From positions 41,061 to 105,060 of the forward strand of contig JAEUHH010000107.1 in NCBI GenBank assembly GCA_016795505.1: DNA of 64,000 nt, read 5' to 3'. The notes beneath the pieces were generated by a model, which worked only from the letters and a program-made list of their open reading frames with translations, ran no database searches and was not told the origin of the DNA. Source of the DNA: Verrucomicrobiales bacterium (lineage in GTDB: Bacteria; Verrucomicrobiota; Verrucomicrobiia; Verrucomicrobiales; DEV007). The stretch's first letter is position 1, and the number at the start of each line of letters is the position of its first letter. The position numbers were made by a program, and so were the translations under genes. This document shows, piece after piece, positions 50,238-59,802 of this stretch.

Positions 50238-52424
50238 TCACCGGTGCTCCCGGATCACCTGCAAAAAGGGCTCCAGATACCGCTCCGCCTTCACCCCGCC
50301 GATGCCCCGGATGCGCAGGCCGGCTTCCATTGTCATCGGCCGCAACCGGGTGAGAAACTCCAGCGTCTGGTTGCCAAAAATCACGTAAGCCGGCACCCCT
50401 CCGGCTTCCTCGGCCAGCCGGGCGCGGGTCTGGCGCAGCTTTTCAAAGAGCGCCTCGTCAAAGGCGACCTCCTCCAGCGCGAGACTGGCGATGCCCGTCG
50501 GACGCCCGCCCGCGGCTGTCGCCGGTGGCGGTGTGGTCATCCGATCCCGGTCCGGCCACCGCAGCCGAAACTGGCGGTCCCCTTTCATCACCTCCGCCCC
50601 GCGCGCACTCAGCGTGAGGAGGGCGAAGTTATCCCGGCGCTGCGTGACGACGAGCCCCTCGGCCTCCAAGGCCTTCAACAGCGCATGGACCACCGCGCTC
50701 CCCTCCGACTTGAGGATGCCGTGGGTCGTCAGCTCATCGAGTCGGGCCGACACCACCTCCTGGGAACGGCTGCCCGTTAGCATGGCCACGATTTTCCCCC
50801 GGCCGAACCGCGCCTCCCAGCGGCCGTCCGGCAGCCGGCGCGACGCCCGCGCGATGCCGGCCAGCGCCTTCTGCACCAGCAGGAATTCCCCTTCGTCCCG
50901 AGGCGGACGCCGCTCGCCCTGCTGCCCGTGCCGCAGGCAGATGTCGCAACTGCCGCACTCGGTGCCGTCCTTCTCGCCAAAGTAAGCCAGTATCCACTGC
51001 TGCCGGCAATCCTCCGAGTAGGCGAAGCGGATCATCTCCTCCAGCTTGCGACGGTCGCGGCGTTCCTTTTCCGCCAGAGCCGCGCGGTCCAGCTCCAGCC
51101 CCTCGGGCGGTATGTCCGGCTGCGTCAGCCGCGTGCCCCGCACCCGCTCGCCGGGGATGTCGAAACGGTCGATGTAGCCCGCCCGCGACAGCGTGGCCAG
51201 CGCAGAGCCGACCGCCATCTCATTCTTCGCCCCGACCGTCTCGGTCAGCTCGCGGATCGGCATTTTCAGCTCGTGCTTCTCATCCGCCAGCTTGCGGATC
51301 ACCCGGTACACGTCGCAGATCGTCTCGTAGCCGGGATTGTTTCCCTCCAGGAAAAACTCCTGCGTCCGCGTGTCGGCATAGTTGAACAACAGCTCGCACA
51401 CCGCCGGCTCGCCATCGCGTCCCGCGCGCCCTGCCTCCTGATAGTAAGCCTCCACGCTGCCCGGCGTCTCGAAATGGACCACGAACCGCACGTCCGACCG
51501 GTCGATGCCCATGCCGAAGGCATTCGTCGCCACCACCACGTCCTTTTCCCGGTTGATAAAGACATTCTGGGCGTGTTCCCGCTCCCGGTCATCCATCCCA
51601 CCATGATAGGCGATCACCTTCAGTCCCTTGAGCGCCAGCGAATCCGCCACCTCCTCGACCTTTTTCCGCGTCGCGCAGTACACGATGCCGGTGCGGTGCT
51701 CACGGATCACCGCCTCGAGCCGGTCATACTTCTCCCGGTTCCCACCGACCTGCGTGACCGTCAGGCTGAGATTCGGCCGCTCGAATCCGCTCACCGAGAC
51801 GAAGGGGTCGCGCAGCCCGAGATGCTTCAGGATGTCCTCCCGCACCTCCAGAGTCGCCGTGGCGGTAAAGGCCGCCGTCTGCGGGTGCTCCAGCGCCGCC
51901 AGCGCGTCCCGCAGCCGCAGATAGTCGGGCCGGAAATCGTGCCCCCACTGCGAGAGACAATGCGCCTCATCCACCGCGAACAGCGCGATGTCCACCCGAC
52001 TCAAAGCCTCGGTGAAACTGCGGCTGCGAAAGCGCTCCGGTGCCACATAGACCAGCTTGTAGGCACCGCTCCGGAGCCCATCAATGCGCTGCTGCTGCTC
52101 GGACGGCGAGAGCGTGCTGTTGATCAGCGTGGCCGCGATGCCCTTCTGCGCCAGGGCGTCGACCTGGTCCTTCATCAGCGCGATCAGAGGGCTCACCACG
52201 ATCGTCACGCCGTCCATGACCAGCGCCGGCAGTTGGTAGCATAGGGACTTTCCCCCGCCCGTCGGCATCACCACCAGCGAGTCACGGCCCGACACCAGCG
52301 CCGACACCACCCGCTCCTGCCCGTCCTTGAACTCACGAAAACCGAAGTACCGCTCCAGCGCCGCCCGCGGATCGCGGGTGGCGGTCGGAACAACGGGATC
52401 GGACTCGGCTACGGGGGAAGACAT
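50238..52424 (-). CDS. recQ: ATP-dependent DNA helicase RecQ
   Basis: This 728-aa 3'-5' helicase of recombination and repair begins with motif 0 and Walker A (FGFREFKDGQERVV, VVMPTGGGKSLCYQLPAL), then FAVDEAHCLSQWGHDFRPDY and the helicase C domain with GRAGRDGEPAVCELL. The RecQ zinc-binding Cys set lies in YSEDCRQQWILAYFG and CGSCDICLRHG. A winged-helix region follows, and a C-terminal HRDC domain begins near FEKLRQTRARLAEEAGGVPA. All three RecQ domains are present. The convergent rimK gene ends 91 bp away. Confidence 0.95.
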   Translation of the reverse strand: MSSPVAESDPVVPTATRDPRAALERYFGFREFKDGQERVVSALVSGRDSLVVMPTGGGKSLCYQLPALVMDGVTIVVSPLIALMKDQVDALAQKGIAATLINSTLSPSEQQQRIDGLRSGAYKLVYVAPERFRSRSFTEALSRVDIALFAVDEAHCLSQWGHDFRPDYLRLRDALAALEHPQTAAFTATATLEVREDILKHLGLRDPFVSVSGFERPNLSLTVTQVGGNREKYDRLEAVIREHRTGIVYCATRKKVEEVADSLALKGLKVIAYHGGMDDREREHAQNVFINREKDVVVATNAFGMGIDRSDVRFVVHFETPGSVEAYYQEAGRAGRDGEPAVCELLFNYADTRTQEFFLEGNNPGYETICDVYRVIRKLADEKHELKMPIRELTETVGAKNEMAVGSALATLSRAGYIDRFDIPGERVRGTRLTQPDIPPEGLELDRAALAEKERRDRRKLEEMIRFAYSEDCRQQWILAYFGEKDGTECGSCDICLRHGQQGERRPPRDEGEFLLVQKALAGIARASRRLPDGRWEARFGRGKIVAMLTGSRSQEVVSARLDELTTHGILKSEGSAVVHALLKALEAEGLVVTQRRDNFALLTLSARGAEVMKGDRQFRLRWPDRDRMTTPPPATAAGGRPTGIASLALEEVAFDEALFEKLRQTRARLAEEAGGVPAYVIFGNQTLEFLTRLRPMTMEAGLRIRGIGGVKAERYLEPFLQVIREHR

Positions 52425-52500
52425 CAGGCTCTGTGGAAATTTGAACAGTTTTCCCGCCCGCGCAATCGGAAAGCGGCATCCCAGCCCGCGCGACCATTCC

Positions 52501-52676
52501 GATCAAACAGGGTTTCATCGCCGATCAAACAGGGTCTCATCGCCGATCCAACAGGGTCTCATCGCCGATCGAACGGGGTCTCATCGCCGATCGAACGGGG
52601 TCTCATCGCCGATCCAATAGGGTCTCATCGCCGATCCAACAAGATCTGATCGCCGATCCAACAAGATCTGATCGGA
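52501..52676. repeat. 22-bp GATC tandem array, eight units
   Basis: Eight perfect-length units start every 22 bp from 52501 to 52655. Most follow GATCnAACAGGGTCTCATC plus GCC; the last two have the core GATCCAACAAGATCTGATC. It is the largest array of the family. It begins 76 bp upstream of the recQ start and adjoins the nested inverted repeat. Confidence 0.95.
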
Positions 52677-52719
52677 AGGCCAAGGAATGAAATCGGTGGG
52701 TCTCCAATCCAGCGGATCG

Positions 52720-52952
52720 GATGCCGGAGGCATCGCAGCCATTAGCCGGTGGTCGAGCGAGGCACGAGCGATACCACCGGTCCATCGGCCCCCATTTGAG
52801 CATCCCGGAGGGATGCCAGCGGCTTGCCATTTCGCCCGCCGCCTCGCACGCTGGCATCCCTCCGGGATGCTCGGTTTCCATTTCATTCGATCCGGTGGTG
52901 TCGTCGCTGCGCTCCTCAACCACCGGCTAATGGCTGCGATGCCTCTGGCATC
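52720..52952. repeat. 233-bp nested inverted repeat
   Basis: Outer arms of 33 bp (52720-52752 and 52920-52952, one mismatch; left arm starts GATGCCGGAGGCATCGCAGC) enclose an inner pair (TACCACCGG near 52772, CCGGTGGTG near 52892). These in turn enclose a perfect 23-bp pair (52798-52820 and 52850-52872, left arm GAGCATCCCGGAGGGATGCC). Each arm also contains its own small palindrome. The 605-bp gap from 52425 to 53029 has no gene. Confidence 0.9.
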
Positions 52953-53029
52953 TTTTCCTTTCGAAACGCCTATTTCGACTGACGAAACATCTTCATCCCG
53001 TGCCATTCGAGCCTGATCGGAATATCACG

Positions 53030-53911
53030 TCACTCCGACTCCTTCAGCGCCTCCGCCTGCGCCCGGGCTCCGGCTTTCCACTCCCCTGCCCCGGCGGCGC
53101 CAAAGCCGGTGACCATCCGCCAGGTGCCGCTGAAGCCGGCCGGCACGGTCTCGTCGGTGAAACAGCGCAGATAGTATTTTCGATAGGCGCCCAGCGCATT
53201 CCACAGCATCGAGATGTGCCCGCCCGACTCCGGCGCAACCACCAGGCGCGAGACGGCGTATTGCCCGATGGCCGGCTCGTAGACCGCCATCCAGTCGACC
53301 CGTCGCTGGATGTAGAATTTCCGATCCGCCGCCTGGTCATTCTCCAGCGGCCCGCCGATCGCCTCGTCCGGCGCAGCGTCGATACCGGCGAGATATTCCG
53401 ACATGGATGGCTGCCAGGCGTGCATGAAGTGATAGACGAGCTTCAAAGGCACGGCCTCGGTGGTGGAAAAGGTGGTCGTCTCGTGGAGTTGGTTGTCGCG
53501 CAGGACAAACTCGCATCGCAGCCGGATGCCGCGTATGACCGACTCACGGACAAAGCGAAAAGTCTGCCCCGAAAGCTCGGCCGCCGGCGTGGCGAGCTCC
53601 TTGCCGTCCAGCTCGAACGTCACGCTGGTCAACGGCTCGGGCTCGTTCTCCAGATGCGCCGTGCCGATGAAACCGACGCCGGGGAAGGAAAACACCGTAC
53701 CGTAGGCGCTCTTCTCGGTCGTCATCGGCTTTCCCCGAAAATCGATGCGGCCCGGCGTCCACTGAGTCTCGCGCCGCAGCAGCAGGGTCACGTCGCCACA
53801 AGTGACGGTGATCCATGGCAGATCCGGACCGAGATTCGGGCGGAAAGGCTCCGCGGCGGTGGCCGATGACAGACTCAGGGTGAGCAGGATAAGAAGGCGG
53901 GCGGCTTTCAT
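53030..53911 (-). CDS. Exported protein of unknown function
   Basis: This 293-aa secreted protein starts MKAARLLILLTLSLSSATAA with a clear signal peptide. The mature part is beta-rich (WITVTCGDVTLLLRRETQWT, VFSFPGVGFIGTAHLENEPE, ESVIRGIRLRCEFVLRDNQL), suggesting a jelly-roll or galactose-mutarotase-like sandwich fold. I do not recognise the family. The earlier in-frame ATG at 54046 overlaps the upstream ATPase gene and is not used. Similar proteins in PVC bacteria are often found near sugar-metabolism genes. Confidence 0.65.
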   Translation of the reverse strand: MKAARLLILLTLSLSSATAAEPFRPNLGPDLPWITVTCGDVTLLLRRETQWTPGRIDFRGKPMTTEKSAYGTVFSFPGVGFIGTAHLENEPEPLTSVTFELDGKELATPAAELSGQTFRFVRESVIRGIRLRCEFVLRDNQLHETTTFSTTEAVPLKLVYHFMHAWQPSMSEYLAGIDAAPDEAIGGPLENDQAADRKFYIQRRVDWMAVYEPAIGQYAVSRLVVAPESGGHISMLWNALGAYRKYYLRCFTDETVPAGFSGTWRMVTGFGAAGAGEWKAGARAQAEALKESE

Positions 53912-53981
53912 GGATGCAGGAAAGCGTAGCACATCGATGGAATCCGCGGCATGCGCCATCGCGGAAGTCGGAGGGGGAGAC

Positions 53982-55088
53982 TCAATCGTCAAAAGTCCAC
54001 ACCCGCCTCGCCCCGCCCTGTCCCTCCAGCCGCGTCTCGCCCTCATAGGAAATCAGGCGGCGGGAAACGCCATCCATGCGGCTCAGCAGAGCCGAAGTCA
54101 ACGCCTCCGAATGAGTGACGAACAAAAGCTGCGTATCCTCGGGCACCCGGGCGGCCATCTCGGCGAGAGGCTCCAGCAGATTGCCATTCAGGCTCGATTC
54201 GGGCTCATTGAAGACGAGCAATCGCGGAGGTCGTGGGGTCAGCAGCGCCGCGATGAGGCACAGGTATCGCAGGGTACCGTCGGACAATTCCCGCGCGCTC
54301 AGCGGACGCGACAAGCCAGGACGGCTGAGACTCAACTCGAAGAGGTCGGATTCATTCACCGCCTCCCAGTGACTGCCCGGAAAGGCACGATCGACGGCTT
54401 CGTCCAACTCATCGGATAGGCCAGACTCGGCGATGCTCTGCCAGGCGGCAGCGAGATTGGCCCCATCGTGATGGAGCACCGGCGACCACGAGCCAACCTG
54501 CGCCCGGCGGGCCGGCGAGTCGGCATCAGTGCGAAAGTGATGGTAGAAGCGCAAGTCTGAAAGCACCGCCCGGACGGCCGCCAGTTCCGGATGTCGGGCG
54601 GCGTCGCGCACCTCGCTGATGATCGACTCCGGAGCGTGGACCGGCAGGGGCAGATTTTCCATTTTCCGATCGGCACCGCGGACCTTTGCCAAGGATCCCT
54701 TGCGCTCCGCGACGATCCGGCCCTTGGATCCGCCGAGACGGATCGCCTCCGTTTTGATGTCAGGATCGGTCCGAAATGATGAGGACCCGCTGGCTGGCGA
54801 CAAGCCGCAGGTCAGTTCAAAATGAAATGCGTCATGTTCCAACTCCCAGCGAATGCCCAGCGGCTCATCGCGCCGTCGCTCGCCCGCCCATAGCAAGCTC
54901 GGCATGCCGCCCTCACCCGCGATCGACTCGGCGAACCGGCCCTCCGCCGCTTCGTGCAGCAGCCAGAGCGAGCGGTACAGGTTCGACTTGCCGGTGCCAT
55001 TCTCCCCGGTCACGATCGTCAGGCGTCCCAGCCGGATCGTCAAATCCCGCAGCGACCGGTAGCCTCGGACACGAATGGAATGGATCAT
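53982..55088 (-). CDS. AAA family ATPase (ABC/SMC-like, AAA_21 type)
   Basis: This 368-aa ATPase has the ABC/SMC head in one chain: Walker A TIVTGENGTGKSNLYRS at residues 24-40, the signature-like motif SARELSDGTLRYLCLIAALL, Walker B PRLLVFNEPESSLNG and a switch His in LFVTHSEALTS. There is no TOPRIM nuclease or transmembrane part. Stand-alone proteins of this type are common and some belong to phage-defence pairs, but no partner nuclease is adjacent. The O-methyltransferase upstream starts 36 bp away on the same strand. Confidence 0.85.
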   Translation of the reverse strand: MIHSIRVRGYRSLRDLTIRLGRLTIVTGENGTGKSNLYRSLWLLHEAAEGRFAESIAGEGGMPSLLWAGERRRDEPLGIRWELEHDAFHFELTCGLSPASGSSSFRTDPDIKTEAIRLGGSKGRIVAERKGSLAKVRGADRKMENLPLPVHAPESIISEVRDAARHPELAAVRAVLSDLRFYHHFRTDADSPARRAQVGSWSPVLHHDGANLAAAWQSIAESGLSDELDEAVDRAFPGSHWEAVNESDLFELSLSRPGLSRPLSARELSDGTLRYLCLIAALLTPRPPRLLVFNEPESSLNGNLLEPLAEMAARVPEDTQLLFVTHSEALTSALLSRMDGVSRRLISYEGETRLEGQGGARRVWTFDD

Positions 55089-55124
55089 GGCGGGAGACGC
55101 CGGCCGACACCGGGCCGGCGGCTG

Positions 55125-56135
55125 TCATTTGATTCCAACAACCATGGAGTCGGGACCGACGAGATGCTCGACGCGGGTGTCGCGGAAACCCGCCTCCCGC
55201 ATCCACTCCTGGCAATCGGCGCCGGTGTAGTCGAATCCGCCGGAGGTCTCGACCAACATGTTGAGACTCATCATGAGCCCGAACGCATTGACCGACCGGT
55301 CGTCGTCGATGATGGAATCATAGACAACGACCGCCCCGCCCGCCGGGAGGGCCTGCCAGGCGGCCCGGAGCAGGTGCTTTTTCTGGTCGAGGTCCCAGTC
55401 GTGAAGGATGTGACCGTAGAGGATCACGTCGGCCTCGGGCAGCGGATCGGTGAAAAAGCTGCCACCTGTGAAGCTGAGCCGATCGGTCAGGCCGTTCTCC
55501 GCCACGTAGTCCTCGAAAATGGGCCCGACCTCGGGGAGATCGAAGCCGATGCCGGTGAGATGCGGATTCGCCAGCGCGATCTGCACGGCCAGGTCGCCCT
55601 GCGCGGTGCCGGCGTCGACGTAGGTGCGGTAGCCGCCCCACGGAAACTGCCGCGCGATGGCCAGATTCGCCCCGCGGCTCACGCCCGACATGGCCCGGAG
55701 GAACTCCCGGAGCCGGGCGGGATCGGCATAGAGCTTGGCGAACATGTCCTCGCCGGTGCGGGCTTCGTTCTGCGGCTCACCGGTCCGCAACGCGGTGGTC
55801 AACGCCCCCCAGAAGGGGTAAAGCCGGTGATTCGCCATCTCGAGGATGCCGCCAATGTAGGACGGCTTCCGCTTGTCGAGAAACAGGTCGGTCTCGGGGG
55901 TATTGCCGTAGATTCCCTGTCCATCACGGCTCAGAAAACCCAGCGCCACCAGGGCATCGAGGAAATCGCGGGCACCCCGCGGATGCAGGCCGAGCCGGCC
56001 GGTCAGGGTGGCCAGATCGCCGGGATGCCGGGCGAGATCGGTGAAGATCTCCATCTCCACGGCACTGAGGAGGATCTTGGATGGCCAGAAGGCCATCCCG
56101 GTCTGGAAAATGCGGTCGGGTTGGGGCGTGTCCAT
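55125..56135 (-). CDS. SAM-dependent O-methyltransferase (acetylserotonin/hydroxyneurosporene type)
   Basis: This 336-aa enzyme has an N-terminal winged-helix dimerisation domain ([21 protein letters not shown]) and a C-terminal Rossmann methyltransferase domain. SAM motif I is [16 protein letters not shown], then [17 protein letters not shown] and [13 protein letters not shown] with the catalytic-type His. [14 protein letters not shown] is motif III. Relatives methylate hydroxyls of small aromatic or carotenoid molecules. No biosynthetic cluster surrounds it, so the substrate is unknown. Confidence 0.85.
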   Translation of the reverse strand: MDTPQPDRIFQTGMAFWPSKILLSAVEMEIFTDLARHPGDLATLTGRLGLHPRGARDFLDALVALGFLSRDGQGIYGNTPETDLFLDKRKPSYIGGILEMANHRLYPFWGALTTALRTGEPQNEARTGEDMFAKLYADPARLREFLRAMSGVSRGANLAIARQFPWGGYRTYVDAGTAQGDLAVQIALANPHLTGIGFDLPEVGPIFEDYVAENGLTDRLSFTGGSFFTDPLPEADVILYGHILHDWDLDQKKHLLRAAWQALPAGGAVVVYDSIIDDDRSVNAFGLMMSLNMLVETSGGFDYTGADCQEWMREAGFRDTRVEHLVGPDSMVVGIK

Positions 56136-56145
56136 GGTGCGGGGA

Positions 56146-57075
56146 TCAAACGGTGCAGATGCCGACGGCCTGTTTAAGCGAAGCCAGCTTGTCCTCGCGC
56201 TTCGGGATGAACTCCTGCGCCACCCAGCCGCTGTAGCCGGTCGCGACGATGGCTTTCATGATCGCCGGATAATGAAGCTCCTGCGTCTCGTCGATCTCAG
56301 CCCGGCCGGGCACTCCGCCGGTGTGGTAGTGGCTGAAATACTGGTGCCGCGCCTGGATGGTGGCGATGATGTCGCCCTCCATGATCTGCATGTGGTAGAT
56401 GTCGTAGAGAAGCTTGAACCGCTCCGAGCCGATCTTGTCGCACAGTGCGACGCCCCACGAGGACAGGTCGCACATGTAGTCCTTGTGATTGACCTTCGAG
56501 TTGAGCAATTCCATCGTCAGGGTCACGCCATGCTTGTCGCACAGGGGCAGCAGGCGTTTGATGCCGATGGCGCAGTTTTCCAGCCCCTGCTCGTCGTCCA
56601 TGCCGTCGCGATTGCCCGAAAAGCAGATCACATTGGGAAAACCGGCCGCCGCGCTCTCGGCGATGAGCTTTTCATACAGACCGTAGAGGGTGTCGTGGTG
56701 CTCCAGACGGTTGAAGGCGTGGGGAATGGAGCCGATTTTCTTCTTCTTCCCCCCGATCTCGACCTCGGCCGAGGGAAAACTGACCATGGGGCAGTGCATC
56801 CCGTGCATTTTCATCGTCGGGAAATCGGCGGGATCGAGCAGGTCGATCGCCCCCAGGCCGAACTCTTTGCCGGCGGTGCAGAGATCGTCGAGCGAGATGT
56901 CTTTGTAGCACCACTTGCAGGCGGAGTGATTGATCTTGCCGGCGACACCGGCTTTGCGCGCGGCGTCCTCGGCGAGGGCAAATCGCTCGTGCATCGAGGC
57001 AGCCACGGCGGCAACGGTCGCGGCACTGGTGGTGGAGACGAAGGAGCGGCGGGATAGAGGGGAAGTTTCGGACAT
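56146..57075 (-). CDS. Exported TIM-barrel protein, hydroxypyruvate isomerase-like
   Basis: This 309-aa protein begins [20 protein letters not shown], a Tat-type signal with a short hydrophobic segment. The mature part is a xylose-isomerase-like TIM barrel: [39 protein letters not shown] with the metal-binding Glu, [16 protein letters not shown] with Asp and His, [14 protein letters not shown] and GWVAQEFIP. These match the hydroxypyruvate isomerase (Hyi) subgroup closely. Exported copies with Tat signals are typical of PVC bacteria. It lies 10 bp downstream of the methyltransferase stop-to-start order, on the same strand and before it in transcription. Confidence 0.82.
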   Translation of the reverse strand: MSETSPLSRRSFVSTTSAATVAAVAASMHERFALAEDAARKAGVAGKINHSACKWCYKDISLDDLCTAGKEFGLGAIDLLDPADFPTMKMHGMHCPMVSFPSAEVEIGGKKKKIGSIPHAFNRLEHHDTLYGLYEKLIAESAAAGFPNVICFSGNRDGMDDEQGLENCAIGIKRLLPLCDKHGVTLTMELLNSKVNHKDYMCDLSSWGVALCDKIGSERFKLLYDIYHMQIMEGDIIATIQARHQYFSHYHTGGVPGRAEIDETQELHYPAIMKAIVATGYSGWVAQEFIPKREDKLASLKQAVGICTV

Positions 57076-57150
57076 GGCGGGAGTGTAAAGGAAAAGCCGC
57101 CGGATGACGACTGCGGATTTCCGCCCCATGCCACGCCGCCCCGCGACCAT

Positions 57151-59304
57151 TCACTCGCGGGACAGGACGACGGCGTCCTCGTCGTAGCGAAGCTTCAATC
57201 GCGAGAGTGCCGCGACATATTTCAGGGCTTCGGAGAGCGGGACATTTCGCAGAGTGAGGGTGATCTTGATCTCATCCGCCAGCGGTTCACCGGGAGCATT
57301 GAGGATCAGATTCAGCCCCTTTTTTTCGGGGTCGAGTTCCAGCGATCGATTCTGGAGGAACTGGAGCACCGAAGGCAGGGGCGCCCCGGCAAATTCCACC
57401 TGGGGCAACACGATACGGGCGGCGACCACGGCAGATTTGGCTGATGCCTTTCCGGATGGCTGAGCTTCCGCGTCAGGGACACCTGAAGGCGGACGCATCA
57501 CCACGGCCGAATCTCCGAATTCGAGCTCAAGATTCGACAATTCGGCAAAATATCTCAGCGCCTCAGTCAGGGGTATCTGTTTGAACGAGACGGTGAGTTG
57601 CGGCTCTGGAGCATCAACCGCGGGGATATGAACGAAATTGACGCCCTTCTTCTCGGGATCGAGTTCGCGGGCCTTTTCCCGGAGGAAAGCGAGCGCATCG
57701 GTGAGACTGGCACTTCTCAGTTCGATGGAGGGGATGACGATCTTCTCCAAGCGAGCGCGGGCCAGATCCCCGTCATTTCCCAGTCGAGTCTGCACCGTGA
57801 GCAGGAGTCGCTTGATGGGAGCGGATGCCTGGTCGGCTTCCGGATTGAGCGAAGTGACCAGCACCATATCCCCGGGCGCGATGGTGAAATCGGCTTTGAG
57901 GTCTTGCTCCGAGAGCTTGGTGCCTCCCCCGTCCTTGATCTGTTCGGTCCGATGCGCCTGAAGGGCAAGACGGATCTTCCCGTCGGCCAGGGTGGGCAGC
58001 ACCTCGAGCCGGGTGCCGGTGAAGATCGGCTTCCCGGTCGCGTCCGGCTTGGGCGTGCCGATCTCGATGGTGGCCTTGTTTCCTGACAACGTCAGCAGGG
58101 AAGGAGCGCTCAGCAAGTCGGTTCCGGGGATCGCAGCGATCTGTTCGATCACATCGGAATCAATTGAGAACACGGAAACTCCCTTCTTGGGATCGTGGGT
58201 CACGGCTTCCGTCGTGAATGTGATCGATTGATCGGCCAGCACTTCGAAAAACTTCGTTTCGATCTGAATCGTCTCGCCGCCCGCAGCAGCGGGATCAGTC
58301 TGAGCCCGCGTCGCTCCCGTCACTCCGATCGCGAGGAGCAGCCCGGGACCGGCGAGGTTCCACACCGGATTCGCCCGGCGATGTCCAGCGATCGCGGTGA
58401 TGCGCGAGGATAGGAGACCGCCCCTCCCGAAAAGGCCCACCAAACCAAGGAATCCAAGGCGCCACGCCACAGGATGCGCCGCACGTTCCACTTTGAGCAG
58501 CGCGTGACCGTATCGCGACCGATCATCTCCCGGACAGCTCGCGAGCACGGCGCTATCGCAGGCCAACTCGCGGTCCGCCCGGAAACGACGAAAGGCAAGC
58601 CACACCAGCGGGTTGCACCAATGCAGCGCTTGCAGGCAAACGACGAATCCGTTCGCCAGCAGATCGCCACGTCTCACGTGGTTGAATTCGTGCAGCAGGA
58701 TGAGGCGCCGTTCCTCACCGTCGAAGGTCTCCTCGAAGGCAGCCGGCAGAAGGAGGAGGGGACGGAAAAGGCCGGCCATCGCCGGTCCCGGCACCTCAGC
58801 CGAAAGAAGAACCCGCGGGACACGTCGCAAGCCGCAGGCTCGTGCCGCATTTTGGATCTCACCATGCAGCTCAGCCGAAATGGGCCGTGATCGATGTCGA
58901 AAGCCCGCCAGCGCCGCCCAACACGAGACCAGCCCGGTGAACAACGCAACGATCGCGCCGGAGATCCAGATCCATCCCGCCACCGTGGCCCAGGGAATCG
59001 GACGGCGGACAGGCGCGGACTCCATCGGCACGGCAGGAGCCGCTGATTCCGAAGAAATGTGCTCTGCCGCAAGGTAGACCGCGGCGGATCCGGGGGCAGC
59101 CCATCCATTCTCAATGCTCAGAGGGCTCCGAGGCAGGACCGGTGAACCGAGGACAAACAACACCGGCAACCAAAGCGCCTGGCGCCACCCGGCCGGCATT
59201 TTTCGTCCCAGAGCGATCTGCACGAGCAGGACGGCAAGGATGAGAAGCGAGCCCCGCAGCGTGGCGGAGAGGAACCAATCAAAGAGCGGGTCGATGGCAT
59301 GCAT
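57151..59304 (-). CDS. BlaR1-type M56 metallopeptidase fused to secretin-like and STN-like repeats
   Basis: This 717-aa membrane protein starts with a BlaR1/MecR1 M56 domain: membrane helices near residues 10-30, 42-58 and 108-130, the zinc motif HEFNHVRRGD at 205-214 and ADRELACD near 242. Instead of a beta-lactam sensor, the C-terminal half holds a secretin-type strand motif (LLSAPSLLTLSGNKATIEIG) and two STN-like repeats (IPLTEALRYFAELSNLELEF and VPLSEALKYVAALSRLKLRY), each after an LDPEKKG segment. It starts 1 bp after the BlaI-family regulator stop. By analogy the protease would cleave the repressor on sensing a signal through the periplasmic repeats. Confidence 0.88.
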   Translation of the reverse strand: MHAIDPLFDWFLSATLRGSLLILAVLLVQIALGRKMPAGWRQALWLPVLFVLGSPVLPRSPLSIENGWAAPGSAAVYLAAEHISSESAAPAVPMESAPVRRPIPWATVAGWIWISGAIVALFTGLVSCWAALAGFRHRSRPISAELHGEIQNAARACGLRRVPRVLLSAEVPGPAMAGLFRPLLLLPAAFEETFDGEERRLILLHEFNHVRRGDLLANGFVVCLQALHWCNPLVWLAFRRFRADRELACDSAVLASCPGDDRSRYGHALLKVERAAHPVAWRLGFLGLVGLFGRGGLLSSRITAIAGHRRANPVWNLAGPGLLLAIGVTGATRAQTDPAAAGGETIQIETKFFEVLADQSITFTTEAVTHDPKKGVSVFSIDSDVIEQIAAIPGTDLLSAPSLLTLSGNKATIEIGTPKPDATGKPIFTGTRLEVLPTLADGKIRLALQAHRTEQIKDGGGTKLSEQDLKADFTIAPGDMVLVTSLNPEADQASAPIKRLLLTVQTRLGNDGDLARARLEKIVIPSIELRSASLTDALAFLREKARELDPEKKGVNFVHIPAVDAPEPQLTVSFKQIPLTEALRYFAELSNLELEFGDSAVVMRPPSGVPDAEAQPSGKASAKSAVVAARIVLPQVEFAGAPLPSVLQFLQNRSLELDPEKKGLNLILNAPGEPLADEIKITLTLRNVPLSEALKYVAALSRLKLRYDEDAVVLSRE

Positions 59305-59305
59305 G

Positions 59306-59701
59306 TCAGGATCTGCGGCGGGGGCTTTTCTTCACGGATTCGTCGAGGAGTTGCTTGAGTTGGTCGATTTCTTCGATGCTGAGATTCGACTGCGTCGCGA
59401 AGTGGACCAGCAAGGGTTGGGCGGCGCCCTGAAAGACGCGATTCAGAAAGGACTCGCTCTCTGCCCGCACCATGGCGTCCCGTTCAAAAACGGGGGAAAA
59501 GACCCTCACTCCGGACTCGGACTCGTCGGCGACGACGGCCCCCTTCTCCACCAGCCGGCTCAGCATCGTGCGGACCGTGTTGACCGCCCATCCCGTGGAG
59601 TGCTGAAGCGACTTGGCCACCTCCGAGGCGGTCTGCGGAGCCCGCTCCCACAACGTCTCCATCACGGTCCACTCGGCTTCGGAAATATTGGGCGCCTTCA
59701 T
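59306..59701 (-). CDS. BlaI/MecI/CopY family repressor
   Basis: This 131-aa winged-helix repressor begins MKAPNISEAEWTVMETLWER and has the recognition region TASEVAKSLQHSTGWAVNTVRTMLSRLVEK, both family signatures. Such dimers repress their own operon until cleaved by the partner M56 protease, encoded immediately downstream. Two palindromic operators lie just upstream at 59714 and 59739. The ATG at 59701 is preferred over one at 59764, which would place codons across the operators. Confidence 0.94.
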   Translation of the reverse strand: MKAPNISEAEWTVMETLWERAPQTASEVAKSLQHSTGWAVNTVRTMLSRLVEKGAVVADESESGVRVFSPVFERDAMVRAESESFLNRVFQGAAQPLLVHFATQSNLSIEEIDQLKQLLDESVKKSPRRRS

Positions 59702-59711
59702 CTGGAGTCCA

Positions 59712-59752
59712 TCATTACATTTGTAGTGAATCGGGTCAACTACAAATGTAGT
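59712..59752 (-). promoter_or_regulatory. Dual BlaI-type operators overlapping the blaI/blaR1 promoter
   Basis: ACTACAAATGTAGT (59739-59752) is a perfect palindrome around the TACAnnTGTA core of BlaI/MecI sites. ATTACATTTGTAGT (59714-59727) is the second copy with one mismatch, 25 bp away centre to centre. On the minus strand they overlap a promoter with TTGACC (59734-59739) and TAATGA (59712-59717), 16-bp spacing, about 10 bp before the repressor ATG. Confidence 0.85.
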
Positions 59753-59802
59753 GAACTTGGTCAAATTCTGCTTATTGCCCTATCCCAGCCGCCAGGGACC
59801 TC

